From contig BFEA01000007.1 in the NCBI GenBank assembly GCA_003427395.1, positions 6,281,059-6,345,058 of the forward strand: 64,000 nucleotides of DNA, written 5' to 3'. The notes beneath the pieces were generated by a model. That model searched no databases and had not been told where the DNA came from. It saw nothing but the letters and a program-made list of their open reading frames with translations. The translations under genes and the position numbers were made by a program. The stretch is from Chara braunii (lineage: Eukaryota; Streptophyta; Charophyceae; Charales; Characeae). Of the stretch, positions 22,281 through 31,984 are shown piece by piece (position 1 is the first letter of the stretch; every line of letters starts with the position of its first letter).

Positions 22281-24271
22281 ACCCCGGGGACGTGTTGTAG
22301 GGCGGCTGCCTACCAGCCGAATGCACCCTCTTACCAATTTTTCTTGGTCCTGCACTTCTTTTGTGTGGATGCATGTGACTGTGTGGCCTTGGGGTGTGCT
22401 TGAGTTGCTAGGTCCCCTTACTAACCTCTAGACGAACAAGGGTGACAACTTGGAAGGAGCTCGCAAGCAGGGGCAGGCGCGGACGGGAGGATCAGAGAAT
22501 CCCAAGGGTCAGTCAAGGAAGGGGGGAAAAGCGACCAGCTTTTATCCAAAGTCCAATTCCAGGGCGGTGGTGTGGGACCACGGTTCGACCTCTATCATTG
22601 TCGAGCAGGATGATTCGGTGACCGATATGGTGTGATCACCATGACACCCCTTCATAAGTTCAACATAATGATCGGTATGAGGACTGGCTCATCGTCCTTG
22701 GCGTTAATGGCTCCTGCGACCATACTTGTGGGGCGAGTAATTCAAAGTGACTAGCTTCGGTACTCAGATTGATTGACTTCTGGGCACCATTCAACATATG
22801 GTGGGCTGGCGTGGCGGTGGATCCTCTCCTGCCCCAACGATCTAAGACATGGTGCTAGGTGCCTGTGGCTTTGGGAAAAGGGGTCCCACGTTGTAAGCGC
22901 CGACAACTTCGCAAGGAATAAGGGCGGGGCGACTACTCAAGTCAGAAAAATTCGACCCAAAAAGAGACGAATGGTCGATGGGCCGGATTGCGGTGGGGAA
23001 TGCTGCGCCCCTCAAACGACTACACGCCAGATAGCAGCATTGCAGTGGTGGGGCCGGGCATAGTCGATGAAGGCGCCTTGAGGAAGCCGGTTCAAATTTC
23101 CGGCAAGGAGGGCAGCCCAGTGCGCACCGACCAAGGTCATCCAAAATAAAATGGTAGATGAGTGATGACAATCTCGGTGGACTGAACGTCGCCCCTGCTG
23201 TCTGACAAGAGCCTCTGATAAGAAAAAAAAAAAGGGGGGGCCCGAGCAAGGAAGAATCTAAGCGACTGATCTTAGGAGAGACTAAGGGAAACTAGGATTG
23301 ACGAATGAAGAGGGTAGGAGGAGGCCGCGAATGATGACGCATCTCGGGCAGGTACCATTGTCGGCCAAGAGTAAACCAAGATGGATCGGATAAGCTCACA
23401 TGACCGATAATGACTGATCCGCAGCCTTTACGATTGACCAAGGAATGAGATGAGAGCGAAGGGAGGGGATGAATTGTGTTGCCACAACAAGGATATAGTT
23501 GAGTTCTTGGAGGTACTCCTCGTAACAGTTCCGATCAGAGGAAAGCAAGAGGGACTGGGGCCCGAGGTAGTGGAAGCTGAACGGACGAGAGAAAGCGGGA
23601 GCGAGAGACGTCCAGGGATGCTGTGCAAGGACGGGTGACTTTGATCCCAGAGTCCACGAAGGAGAGCTTGTGATTGGGAAGAGAAAATCAGGGCGGTAAA
23701 CTTGGAAAATTTTGAGATTTTCGGGAGAAAGAAACGTCCAGGGAGACTGCGCGAGGGCGAGTGACTTTAATCCCTGAATCCGCGAAGAGGAGCTTGTGAT
23801 TGGGAAGAGAAAATCAGGGCGTGGAACTTGGAAAATTTTGAGATTTTCGGGAGCAAGAAACCTCCAAGGAGACAGCAAGAGGGCGAGCGACTTTAATCCC
23901 AGAATCCTCGAAGAAGAGCTTGTGATTGAGAAGAGAAAATCAGGGCGGGAAACAGGGAAAATTTTGAGATTTTCGGGAGCAAGAAATGTTCAGGTAGAAT
24001 GCGCGAGCACAAATGGCTTCAGTCCTAGAGTCCACAGAGCAGGAAACTTAGGAAATTTGAGATTTTCGGAACTCACATGGCATGGACGAAGGAAAAAGAG
24101 AGAGTGGGAAACGTCCAGGGGAGCTGCGGGCGGGGACACTCGACTTCGATCCTAGCAACTGGAAAAGAGAGCTTGTGATTGGAAGGAAATTTCAAGGCGG
24201 GAATAATTTCGAAAGTGCTCATGTAGCTCGGGAGGTGGGGCTCGGCCCGTGGTTTGAAGGGGGGAAAGGAG

Positions 24272-24278
24272 TATAAAA
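24272..24278 (+). promoter_or_regulatory. LTR TATA box
   Basis: TATAAAA lies within GAAAGGAGTATAAAAG, at the same place in the 3' LTR (41315-41321). The related minus-strand LTR has TATAAG (652-657). Conservation of place in all three copies supports the core promoter of element 2. Confidence 0.6.
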
Positions 24279-24339
24279 GTGAAGGAAAGAAGGGCGAAAA
24301 AAGAGGGGGGGGGGGGGAAGAAAGAAAGAGGAAGAGAAG

Positions 24340-25190
24340 GGAAGAGCGAACGTAGACGGCGTCCGCATAAGAGCGCTCGAGTGGAGTGCACGAGTGCGAG
24401 CTGGGGTGGGCCTTCGGTTGCGCTAAAGATCGACTCAGGCCAGAGAGAGCACAGGGGAAAAGAGAGAGACAAAAAAGAGAGAGAGGGGGGAAGGAGAGAG
24501 GGGCGAAGAAGAAGAGAAAGATCGGGCGAACGTAGTCGGCGTCCGCAGAAGAGCGCTCGAGTGGAGTGCACGAGCGCGGATTGGGGTGGGCCTTCAGTAG
24601 CGCTTGAGATCGACTCAGGCCAGAGAGAGCACAGGGAAGAGAGAGACGAAAAAGAGAGATATGAAAAAGAGAGAGACGAAAAAGAGAGAGAGAGGGGAAG
24701 GAGAGAGGGGCGAAAAAGAAAAGAAAGATCTGGCGAACGTAGACGGCGTCCGCAGAAGAGCGCTCGAGTGGAGTGCACGCTCGCGGACTGGGGTGGGCCT
24801 TCGGTAGCGCTTGAGATCGACTCAGGCCAGAGAGAGCAGAGGGGAAGAGCGACGAAAAAGAGAGAGAGAGGGGAAGGAGAGAGGGGCGAAGAAGAAAATA
24901 AAGATTGGGCGAACGTAGACGGCGTCCGCAGAAGAGCGCTCGAGTGGAGCGCACGACCGCGAGCTGGGGTGGGCCTTCGGTAGCGCTTGAGATTGACTCA
25001 GGCCAGAGAGAGCATAGGGGAAGAAAGACGAAAAAGAGATAGCGAGCGGAAGGAGAGAGGGGCGAAGAAGAAAAGAAAGATCGGGCGAACATGCGCGGCG
25101 TCCACAGAAGAGCGCTCGAGTTGAGTGCACGCGCGCGAACTGGGGTAGGCCTTCGGTAGCGCTTGATATCGACTCGGGTCCGAGAGAGTG
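24340..25190. repeat. 176-bp tandem array in 5' LTR, five units
   Basis: GCGAACGTAGACGGCGTCCG recurs near 24346, 24526, 24733, 24909 and 25085. Each unit continues with AGAGCGCTCGAGTGGAGTGC, GGGTGGGCCTTCGGTAGCGC, ATCGACTCAGGCCAGAGAGA and a GA-rich block. Long minus-strand frames (up to 396 codons, Ser/Leu/Arg-rich) arise from this array and are not genes. Confidence 0.92.
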
Positions 25191-27085
25191 GGTAGGAGGG
25201 GACACAGAAAGGGAGAGAAAGGAGAAGGAGACAACGGTGAAGAAAGGAAGCGGTCCTAGCCACCTACGGAGGAAGTAAGGGGCAAAAGTCGGCTAGCTCG
25301 AAGGTGGGCAAGACTGGCGCAAAAAGCTTGGGGAAGACGAGCGGCGCTCATGACTCTTGGAGTAGTTAAACGGAAAACGGGTGGGCCAAGGGATAGCCCG
25401 ACAGCAGTTCGAGAGCTCTATGGGAGTCCGCAGTAACCAGGCGGCTCGACGAAGCTCACCGACAGTCGGGACAGCTTACGAAGGGGTACAGTCGGCTCAC
25501 GCTGGGGAAAAAGCCCGGAACTTGTGAGAAGGTCATCGGTTGAGCTCCGGCGCCGAGGTAATGTGTAGTGATAAGGGGAGCCAAGAACGGCTGTACTGGC
25601 AATCGAGAAAGAGGAAGAGAAGGGGGGGAACCACCTGGACAAGGGCTCCGGCCTGCTACATCAGAGATAGGGGGGTCTTGATTTCAAGCAGTACTATCGG
25701 CCAAAGGAGGACTAGTGCACGACAAAGCTCGACCAAGAAGGAGAAGCAATTTCGGGAGATCGAGCAGGTGGAGTCGTCACGAGGTCGTTCAGGGCGCATC
25801 CGAGGTTGACATTCCAGCGACTATAGACAATGACAAGGTGTGGCTATGAGTCAAGGCTTGGAACCATATTTTCCTCGAGCAGGAGAGAACGGCAGCCTCA
25901 GGCCACGCTGGCATCCTCAACAGAAGCACTGGATCTTGACAGACAAAAGTGTGCCACTCAGGCGTTGGGTCTTTTGTTTGAACACTGGCCGTCAAAAATA
26001 TCGGGTCACTTACCTTCCACCTTTAGCTGTGAGCCTAGGACAGGGAGCATTAGAAAAGGCTCGTGCGTGAGAGAAAGGAAGAGAGACAAAAAGAGAGAGG
26101 GAGAGAAGGGAGAGGGAAAAAAAGGGAGAGAGGAAGCGAGAAGGGTCATATGGTCGACTTGTTCGGGTGCATTGGTTCCCGCTGGCGATACCGACTGGGT
26201 GCCTCGTCAAAGCTGGTAGTCGCTGTGTGGGCACCAGGCGCTGAGGAGGGGGAGGAACTCTAGAGACATAAGTTGGTAGTGGCGAGAGAGCACCAACATT
26301 GAGACTCGAATTCAGAGCTTTCATTATCAGTCTCCAATAGGCACTTCCGAGAGGTAGTCAGCACTGCTTTGTCGTGCATGCGAGAGAAAGAGAGAGAAAG
26401 AGAGAGAGAGGGAGAGAGTGGAAGAGAGAGAGAAATAAAAGAAGAGGGAGGGGGGTTGAAAGAGAAAGATAGCGAAGAGAGCCGCATGGCCAACTCCTTA
26501 AGGTGCCGCTGATACCGACAGAGGGCTTTGTCAATTCGAAAGCTAGTAGTTGTTGTGTGGTCGTAATCTGGGCGCCGAGCGCCGAAGGGGGGGAAGGACC
26601 CTCGAGACGTGAGTTGATAATGGCAAGAGTGCGCTCGCATTGAAACTGATACATTGCTTGTTTTCTTTCTTTCTTGATTGGTGTCTTTCCTCGTTCTAGT
26701 CAGCACTGTTTTTCCCGGCTCACAGATCGTCGTGTACGTATATGTGTGAGAGAGAAAGAGAGGAAAAGAGAGAGAGGGGAAGAGAAAGGGGGAAAGAGAG
26801 GGGAGGGGAAGGCCGCAGACCTCCCCTGGCTCGGCATGGTCCGTGCCCAGACTCATTCCTTTTTTTTCAGATTGTTCGCAGCACCGTTGGTTTTGCGTTG
26901 TCGGACCGTTGGGCCTGATACTGCCTGGCTCTCCTTGTCAAAGTGAGGATCGGGCCCGACACAACCAAAAGGGACAATTAGGGATTCGCTCAGGGCTAGT
27001 AACTGCTATAGAATTAAGAGAGAATTAAAGGAGAAAACCCGCTGGTAACCGAAGCCAGGTGTGAGAGCCCCCTTAGGAGACAAAG

Positions 27086-27103
27086 TGGCGCCGTTGCCAG
27101 GGA
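27086..27103 (+). other. Primer-binding site, tRNA-Asp type
   Basis: TGGCGCCGTTGCCAGGGA starts three bases after the 5' LTR. It complements the 3' end of plant-type tRNA-Asp (GUC), including the CCA tail, with one mismatch (A for G at position 14) over 18 bases. The same primer class is known from Athila-type plant gypsy elements. Position directly after the LTR makes the assignment strong. Confidence 0.85.
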
Positions 27104-27617
27104 CGAGCTTTCTTCCGTGACCTCAGCCGGCTCTAGGACTGCGGTGTGAGGGAGGACGAGCGTGACAGGTGGTGGAGGGCGTGCCTGTGGTTCGGCGATC
27201 CTTTCTTCGACAGTTTTGGTTCCGGCGTCGACTTTTTCGACGCCTTTGTATCGGCTTCGTTTTCCTTCGGCAGTTTCGGCTTTGGCATCGACTTTTTCAA
27301 CGGCTTTTTCGGCATCGACTTTTCGGCGTTTTTGCGGCCACGAAAATCCTCGATTGGGGTCTTGTTTTCCGTGCGGGAGGGGTTGCCGGGTTGGGGGTGA
27401 GGGACTTGGGGTGTCGGATTCTCTTGGTTTTGCAGGTCCGCGCGGGCCCTGCTTGCAACTTCGGCCTCGCTTACACCTTCCAAAAATCCAGGTCTGGGAG
27501 GTGTGATTTTTTTTATTTTTATTTTTTTAAATCCGCAAATTAAGAGGGTGAAACAGTTTGCTTGTGGGGTTTGAATGAGGGTTAAAAATAATCAAGGGAG
27601 GGGAAGAAGAGCCGTAC

Positions 27618-28172
27618 GGGAAAATTGTGTGAGTGGGTCCACGCGTGGGCAAGGAGGAGTGGACGCTAGGAGGAGACAGGAAAGGGGGGTTCGAGAGTGT
27701 CCTAGGACGCCGTCGGTTTGGGATCCGAGAGGGTTGGTTCAAAGGGAGAGGGGTTTGCCGAATATCCTGGACCCACACGGGTTATGGACGTCACCCGCAC
27801 GGGACGAAACTCCCGCAAGGGAACGGGCTTCTCGAGAGGGGGCTAGGTTTTCGGTTTAGCCACGGGAAAATTGTGTAGTGGGTCCGCGCGTGGGGAAGGA
27901 GGCGTGGACGCTAGGGGGATATAGGAAAGGGGGCTTCGAGAGGGTCCTGGGACACCGTCGGTTTGGGATCCAAGAGGGTTGGTTCAAAGGGAGAAGGGTT
28001 TGCCGAGTATCCTCGACCCACACGGGTTGTGGACGTCACCCGCACGGAACGAAACTCCCGCAAGGGAACGGGCTTCTCGAGAGGGGGCTGGGTTTTCGGT
28101 TCTCGACCCTCGCGGTTTGTGGACGGGATCCGCGCGGGACGCGACTCCCGCGAGGGAGCGGAATTCTCAAGC
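27618..28172 (+). repeat. 246-bp tandem duplication in the element 2 leader
   Basis: GGGAAAATTGTG at 27618 and 27864 begins two copies of about 246 bases, followed by a partial third copy at about 28100-28172 (GTTTGTGGACG...ACTCCCGCGAGGGA). Copies share GGTCC.CGCGTGGG, GTCGGTTTGGGATC and CACGGGTT.TGGACGTCACC. A one-base difference (TGTGAGTGGG versus TGTAGTGGG) shifts the frame between copies, arguing against translation through both. Confidence 0.9.
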
Positions 28173-28416
28173 AGGTGTTGTCCAGGACTTGGGGGCGAGA
28201 AGGGTAGTGCTTCGAGTTCCGAGGCAAAGGGTCGAGGGAACTCCGACCGTCGTTGAGAACGAGAGGGGTAGAGGGCTACTTCGGGAAGAAGAGAGGAGAG
28301 ATACGTGGGGCGCCTTGGATGAGGAATCGAAGGCCGAGTCCTGGGTGGACCAGTATCTAGCCGATTTCTCGGACTCGGATCTCGGGGACTACTGGGACTA
28401 CGAAAACGAATTCTAA
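28173..28416 (+). CDS. Small acidic-tail ORF in leader, unknown
   Basis: This is the 3' part of a plus-strand frame open from about 27979. It ends in an acidic, aromatic tail (D-Q-Y-L-A-D-F-S-D-S-D-L-G-D-Y) before TAA at 28414-28416. The tail looks protein-like while the upstream part overlaps the leader duplication. No family recognised and the start is unclear. Twenty bases downstream, CAAG|GTACGTA at 28435/28436 fits a strong eukaryotic 5' splice site, so the segment might be a leader exon. Confidence 0.3.
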
Positions 28417-28629
28417 AAAGGTCGAAGACTACAAGGTACGTATTTAAAGTGGCCAAACCTGAGAGACTCTCTTTCTAAAAGTTCTAACTCCCCACCCTTT
28501 TTTTTGTGAAGACCCTGATTAAATTCTCTGATTCTGAGAAAGAAAAGAGTCAGATGGAGGCGAATAAGAAGAAGGGAACGAAGTGAGAACAGTTCACGAT
28601 ACAAGGAGGAGAATGAGAGGGAGTAGACA

Positions 28630-28872
28630 GGCTAGTGATCATTGATTGATAGGCGGATAAAGTCCCGGAACCTGGGTAATTCCAGGCTCGAGGTGGGCCG
28701 AGTAGGGGCGTGGTACCGGAAAGGCTAACTTAGGGCTAGAGGTTGGTTCAGTGGGGGACGTAGGGCACTGGTGTGTGACTTCGGTCCAACACTGGGGAGG
28801 GGGTTGCCAGCCTTCTTCGGGGATAACTTGTGTTCGCGGCTAGTGATCATTGATTGATAGGCGGATAAAGTC
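28630..28872 (+). repeat. 35-bp perfect direct repeat, 208 bases apart
   Basis: The same 35 bases, beginning GGCTAGTGATCATTGATTGA and ending GCGGATAAAGTC, occur at 28630-28664 and 28838-28872. The second copy contains the first codons of the frame called ORF1. The 173 bases between them are unique, with a GAACCTGGGTAATTCCAGGCTC hairpin-like start. A perfect match inside an otherwise eroded element implies a recent duplication or a selected motif. Confidence 0.9.
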
Positions 28873-29401
28873 GGAAGAAGTAAAAGGTAAAACGACTGAG
28901 GCGCATCTTAAAGTCACCGCAATAATCTTCGTCGAGCCAGGGGCTTGGGCAAAGGTTGTTGTACCCCTGGTCTTAGGCCAAGTGGGTGGCCTGGACCTAT
29001 TGATCCAAGAAGTAAGAGAAGTGAGGAGAAGGTGGATAGTTAGGACCCGGAGGGGATTTAGCTTTGTGGCGATAAAGGCAGAAAGGTTCGCTCGGGCAGG
29101 AGAGCTCCCGAGGGCGAGTTATCCAGTAATCACAAGGGCCCCAGGTTTTGTGTTCTCGAGCACGGACGAGGATAGGATAGTAAAGCTCTTGGAGAGAGGA
29201 AGGAGTTTAGGCCTACCATTTAGGGCCCTGTGGGTACTGTACACTCACTATATCGACCAGGGAATTCCTTCGCGAGGGAAACTCTGGGGTATTTTTAGGA
29301 GGCTTGGGTCTCTGGAAAAGTCTGTCGCCCTCTCGCCTGAGAAGTACCGCGAGTGGGTCTTCAAAACAACATCGGTAGATGGTAAGGTTTGCGCTCAGTG
29401 A
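28850..29401 (+). CDS. Element 2 accessory ORF1, unknown
   Basis: Unknown function. An open frame of 183 codons with no in-frame ATG; it opens at TTG just after an in-frame TGA (28844), so translation would need a non-AUG start, a spliced upstream exon, or a lost ATG. Residues 18-50 have V-T-A-I-I-F-V-E-P-G-A-W-A-K-V, 80-92 F-A-R-A-G-E-L-P-R-A-S, and 109-153 a helical block ending W-V-L-Y-T-H-Y-I-D-Q-G-I-P. All three blocks recur in order in ORF2, so the two are paralogues. It overlaps ORF2 by 23 bases in another frame. No membrane segment or known catalytic motif is visible. The length without a stop in a decayed element is notable. Confidence 0.55.
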   Translation: MIDRRIKSEEVKGKTTEAHLKVTAIIFVEPGAWAKVVVPLVLGQVGGLDLLIQEVREVRRRWIVRTRRGFSFVAIKAERFARAGELPRASYPVITRAPGFVFSSTDEDRIVKLLERGRSLGLPFRALWVLYTHYIDQGIPSRGKLWGIFRRLGSLEKSVALSPEKYREWVFKTTSVDGKVCAQ

Positions 29402-30113
29402 AAACGGAGTGGCAGAAACGATACAGGTCGGTAACGGAGGCCAGGTCTTGATCCCTGAGGATCCCCGCGTAACTCCTTACTGGATGAGTGTTGAGAAGGG
29501 AGAGAACATCGGAGAAGGTGCTTACGCGTGGGTCCGAGCTCGTCGACTCACCTGGAAGGAAGGGGTGCAAAGGGGAGGTCCGCCTCACTTAGGACGGTTC
29601 CTAGAGGTCCAGGCTACGGTATTCCTCGGCGAAGGTTCGTGGACTGAAGTTTGGAAGGGTTTAGTGACCGACCTAGAGATTCATACGGAATACCTTGAGT
29701 CCGCGAGGAAGATAGCGAGCGAACTAGTACTAGGCAGTTACGAGGAAGGGACCTTCGAGTCGTGGACGCAAGTGTCCTTCGCCGAGCTGGGTGAAGTCCC
29801 CCGAGCTTCCAAGGTGCTCCACGCAGCCTTGCCTGAATTCCTAGTGCGATTGCTCCTACGGGACCCGGAAGGGAGAGTGATAGAACAACTCCGAACCGCA
29901 CAACGATCCGGGGTGCGGACGCAAGGGCTATTTTGGCTTTACACTTGGTGTGTCGACGCTGGGGCTCCCCATAGGAGAGAGCTAGCACCTATATTCGAAA
30001 GGTTAAGGGAGTTTGAGGAGGTGAGAACTCACGTTGCTGACGTCCCGTACGCCCGCCTCTTTGGGGAAGAGCAAGTGGCTAACTGGAGGGCGTACGAGGA
30101 TCGGACGAGGTGA
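29379..30113 (+). CDS. Element 2 accessory ORF2, unknown
   Basis: Unknown function. 244 codons from a true ATG at 29379, inside the end of ORF1. Blocks shared with ORF1: V-Q-A-T-V-F-L-G-E-G-S-W-T-E-V at 77-91, F-A-E-L-G-E-V-P-R-A-S at 134-144, and R-V-I-E-Q-L...L-F-W-L-Y-T-W-C-V-D-A-G-A-P-H at 166-198. The N-terminal 70 residues are extra relative to ORF1. Predicted mixed helix and strand, soluble, with acidic stretches. The stop TGA (30111-30113) overlaps the ATG of ORF3 as TGATG, an arrangement used for termination-reinitiation in some viruses and bicistronic retroelements. No stops or frameshifts interrupt it, unlike gag and pol of the same element. Confidence 0.65.
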   Translation: MVRFALSENGVAETIQVGNGGQVLIPEDPRVTPYWMSVEKGENIGEGAYAWVRARRLTWKEGVQRGGPPHLGRFLEVQATVFLGEGSWTEVWKGLVTDLEIHTEYLESARKIASELVLGSYEEGTFESWTQVSFAELGEVPRASKVLHAALPEFLVRLLLRDPEGRVIEQLRTAQRSGVRTQGLFWLYTWCVDAGAPHRRELAPIFERLREFEEVRTHVADVPYARLFGEEQVANWRAYEDRTR

Positions 30114-30838
30114 TGATAAGGGGAATTCTCGGGACTCTTTGGGCCTCGATAGAGCCTATAGAAGAGGCAGGGGAGGTTGTCCACATCACGTTACCAAAGG
30201 TGAGCCTGGAGGGTCCGACGAGAACCATTCGAGGGAAAGTATCTGAAATCCGCCGAGGGAAGGCGTTCGTTCGGTTGTCAATGAGTAGCGAGGAGGGGTT
30301 GGTGATCGGGAAAGCCAAGATATTCCTTTTGAAGGAGGGTCTCCTGGAGATAGTCGAGAGTTTGAAATTGGGGGAAGACCATCTCTTATACGCGGAGGCT
30401 GTACGAGAGCGTCTAGAGAGGTTACTGGAGGAGGTGAGGCCTCGAGAGAGGTGCCAGAGGATATATCGAGTGACGTACGCGGGTTGGGAAGAGGTACCGC
30501 TATTTGTCGACAGTAACCCCGTGGGAGTCCCTCGTTTCATCCTTGAGCGGGTCTACCCCTCCAAAGCGGTCAAGAGGGTAGTAGAGCGGAGGATCTCGAT
30601 CTTGAACCAATTTCGGTTCACCGGATCGGACCTGCACGCCCTGCTATCGTGGTGCCTTCGAAACCCGTACCAGGACAATTGGTCGTCACTTGAGGACTTG
30701 GGCTACGCCTTCGAAGGCTGGGATCAACACGTGAAGGTGTCGACCATTTTGTGGAGGTACTTGGGGAAGATCTGTGAGGCGGGGTTAGAAGGACTGGACC
30801 CATCGGATCTCATTCGGATTGCGATTGCGTGTCGGTGA
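30113..30838 (+). CDS. Element 2 accessory ORF3, unknown
   Basis: Unknown function. 241 codons from the ATG at 30113 that overlaps the ORF2 stop. Its middle (I-G-K-A-K-I-F-L-L-K-E-G...Y-A-E-A-V-R-E-R-L-E-R-L-L) aligns with the V-F-L-G-E-G...Y-L-E-S-A-R-K-I-A-S-E-L-V block of ORF2. Its C-terminal part (G-W-E-E-V-P-L-F, V-P-R-F-I-L, then L-H-A-L-L-S-W-C-L) matches the order of ORF1 and ORF2 blocks, so this is a third, more diverged paralogue. The N-terminal 60 residues include a Lys/Arg/Val-rich strand-like segment (I-R-G-K-V-S-E-I). Fully open. The next ORF begins 13 bases after the stop. Confidence 0.65.
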   Translation: MIRGILGTLWASIEPIEEAGEVVHITLPKVSLEGPTRTIRGKVSEIRRGKAFVRLSMSSEEGLVIGKAKIFLLKEGLLEIVESLKLGEDHLLYAEAVRERLERLLEEVRPRERCQRIYRVTYAGWEEVPLFVDSNPVGVPRFILERVYPSKAVKRVVERRISILNQFRFTGSDLHALLSWCLRNPYQDNWSSLEDLGYAFEGWDQHVKVSTILWRYLGKICEAGLEGLDPSDLIRIAIACR

Positions 30839-30851
30839 AGGAACTTGAGGC

Positions 30852-31046
30852 ATGAGCGAGTCTGACACCAGAGAACTAGTGAGACTAGAGAGGGTGAGGG
30901 CAAAAGTGTATAGAATTCTGACCCTTTGCTAGGAAGAGGGAAGAAGGCCAAGGCCAGGATCTTTCTACAAGATCAAATTACTTGAGACCACTACAGTTGA
31001 GATCTTCGACGAATTGAAGGAGGAGCTGCTCTCGGGAGGAAGATAG
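30852..31046 (+). pseudogene. Element 2 accessory ORF4, broken
   Basis: ATG at 30852 opens a 64-codon frame with one in-frame TAG after about 26 codons and a probable frameshift: a second frame encodes K-A-R-I-F-L-Q, matching K-A-K-I-F-L-L of ORF3. The rest is Glu/Leu-rich helix. It ends in TAG followed by GC and the ATG of the next ORF (TAGGCATG), a junction repeated downstream. It looks like a decayed fourth paralogue. Confidence 0.45.
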
Positions 31047-31048
31047 GC

Positions 31049-31525
31049 ATGAGAGTTACCCTCGCCTTTGACTCGATAGCCTAGGAATAAGAGACGCGGG
31101 ACGTCGGCCCCGAGGTCGAGGTAGAAGTGGGGGTGGAACTTAGCCCGGGTCTCGGAGAGAACCAGAAGGCTCGAGCTAAGAAGGAATTCCTTGTCGAGAT
31201 CCGACGGTTAGCTTTGTGGAAGAGGAGATCTTTGAGCGCGTTAGCGAAGTTTTTGGTTTTTGTTAGTAAGGCGGGGGAAGTGCGGTTCTCTAGGACTTGG
31301 TGAGAACCCTTGCTTGGGGTCGAGAGAAAGTTTGAGGAGGACTCTAGGTGGCTCGGGTCTCCCTTCGAAGCCAGGTTGTACCTAATTGAGGCCCGTTTCT
31401 GGGATAGGACGGGAGAATACGAGAAAGCATTGCAAAAGACGATTCTCGACCAAGGCGAGAGAGCGCGAGGGAGGTGTGAGGATTCGTTAGCAGAATTGGC
31501 CGAGAGATTAGCCCGGGTAAGGTAG
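31049..31525 (+). pseudogene. Element 2 accessory ORF5, three in-frame stops
   Basis: ATG at 31049 to TAG at 31523-31525, 158 codons in one frame, interrupted by TAG and TAA near the start and TGA at about 31302. Between the stops the peptide is charged and helical (K-K-E-F-L-V-E-I-R-R-L-A-L-W-K) and ends in L-A-E-L-A-E-R-L-A-R-V. The frame has no indel. Function unknown. The stop is joined to the next ATG by GC (TAGGCATG). Confidence 0.45.
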
Positions 31526-31527
31526 GC

Positions 31528-31704
31528 ATGTCAATGATTAGATACAGTAGGGGGAGCCATGTCGGGACCTTGGAGAGGGCTTGGAAGTCGGGGGCTAGGT
31601 ATGCAGTAACCCTCCCCAAGATTAGGGAGGTAGGGAAGGCCATTACGGAGTTCTTCAAGATCTACGGGCAGGAAACGATAGTTCATTTTTCAATAATTTT
31701 TTAG
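31528..31704 (+). pseudogene. Element 2 accessory ORF6, short or truncated
   Basis: ATG at 31528, 58 codons to TAG at 31702. Basic N-terminus, then a helical K-I-R-E-V-G-K-A-I-T-E-F-F-K-I-Y. It probably ran longer before a frameshift, because protein-like sequence continues in another frame from about 31770. Unknown. Confidence 0.35.
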
Positions 31705-31769
31705 GGAGGTACCCGCACGCGAAGGGCAAAAATTTGACTGTCTCACGACGATAGGCAGTTCTTTGCGAC

Positions 31770-31976
31770 CGAGTTAGCGGAAGGAAAGCCCTAGACCGGC
31801 TAAGGGGGTTGAGAGGGGGTGCCGCCGAAGGACGCGTGGTAGATAGGGTTGGGTACCGAGGGAGGCTAGAGGTCCTTAGGGCGGCTCACGGCCGGACCTG
31901 GGAAATTCCGGCTTGGGCGTACCGGTTGCTCTACCTCGATGACGCAGTTGTGATGAAGGTTCTAAATAGAGGATAA
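31770..31976 (+). pseudogene. Accessory ORF fragment (ORF7)
   Basis: A frame without its own ATG encodes R-L-E-V-L-R-A-A-H-G-R-T then A-W-A-Y-R-L-L-Y-L-D-D and ends in TAA. The order of hydrophobic and charged residues matches the C-terminal helical block of ORF1 and ORF2 (R-V-I-E-Q-L-R-T-A...L-F-W-L-Y-T). It is probably the continuation of ORF6 after a frameshift. Confidence 0.3.
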
Positions 31977-31984
31977 GTCGTTGA

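Larger units (their letters stand above)
22296..27082 (+). repeat. 5' LTR of element 2 (4.8 kb)
   Basis: Starts TGTAGGGCGGCTGCC (uncertain by about 3 bases) and ends CCCCCTTAGGAGACA, three bases before the primer-binding site. U3 is about 2 kb and includes 126-bp tandem units at about 23660-24010 (core TTGTGATTGGGAAGAGAAAA). A TATAAAA box is at 24272-24278, after which transcription should begin. The following R-U5 has a 176-bp tandem array and GA-rich blocks. It is collinear with the LTR at 39190 apart from four fewer 176-bp units. Confidence 0.92.

Noticed and set aside
24073-25263. 396-codon minus-strand ORF rich in Ser, Leu, Arg and Phe
   Set aside because: It runs antisense through the 176-bp LTR array. 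Its peptide simply repeats the array, and the matching ORFs in the 3' LTR differ in length with array copy number.
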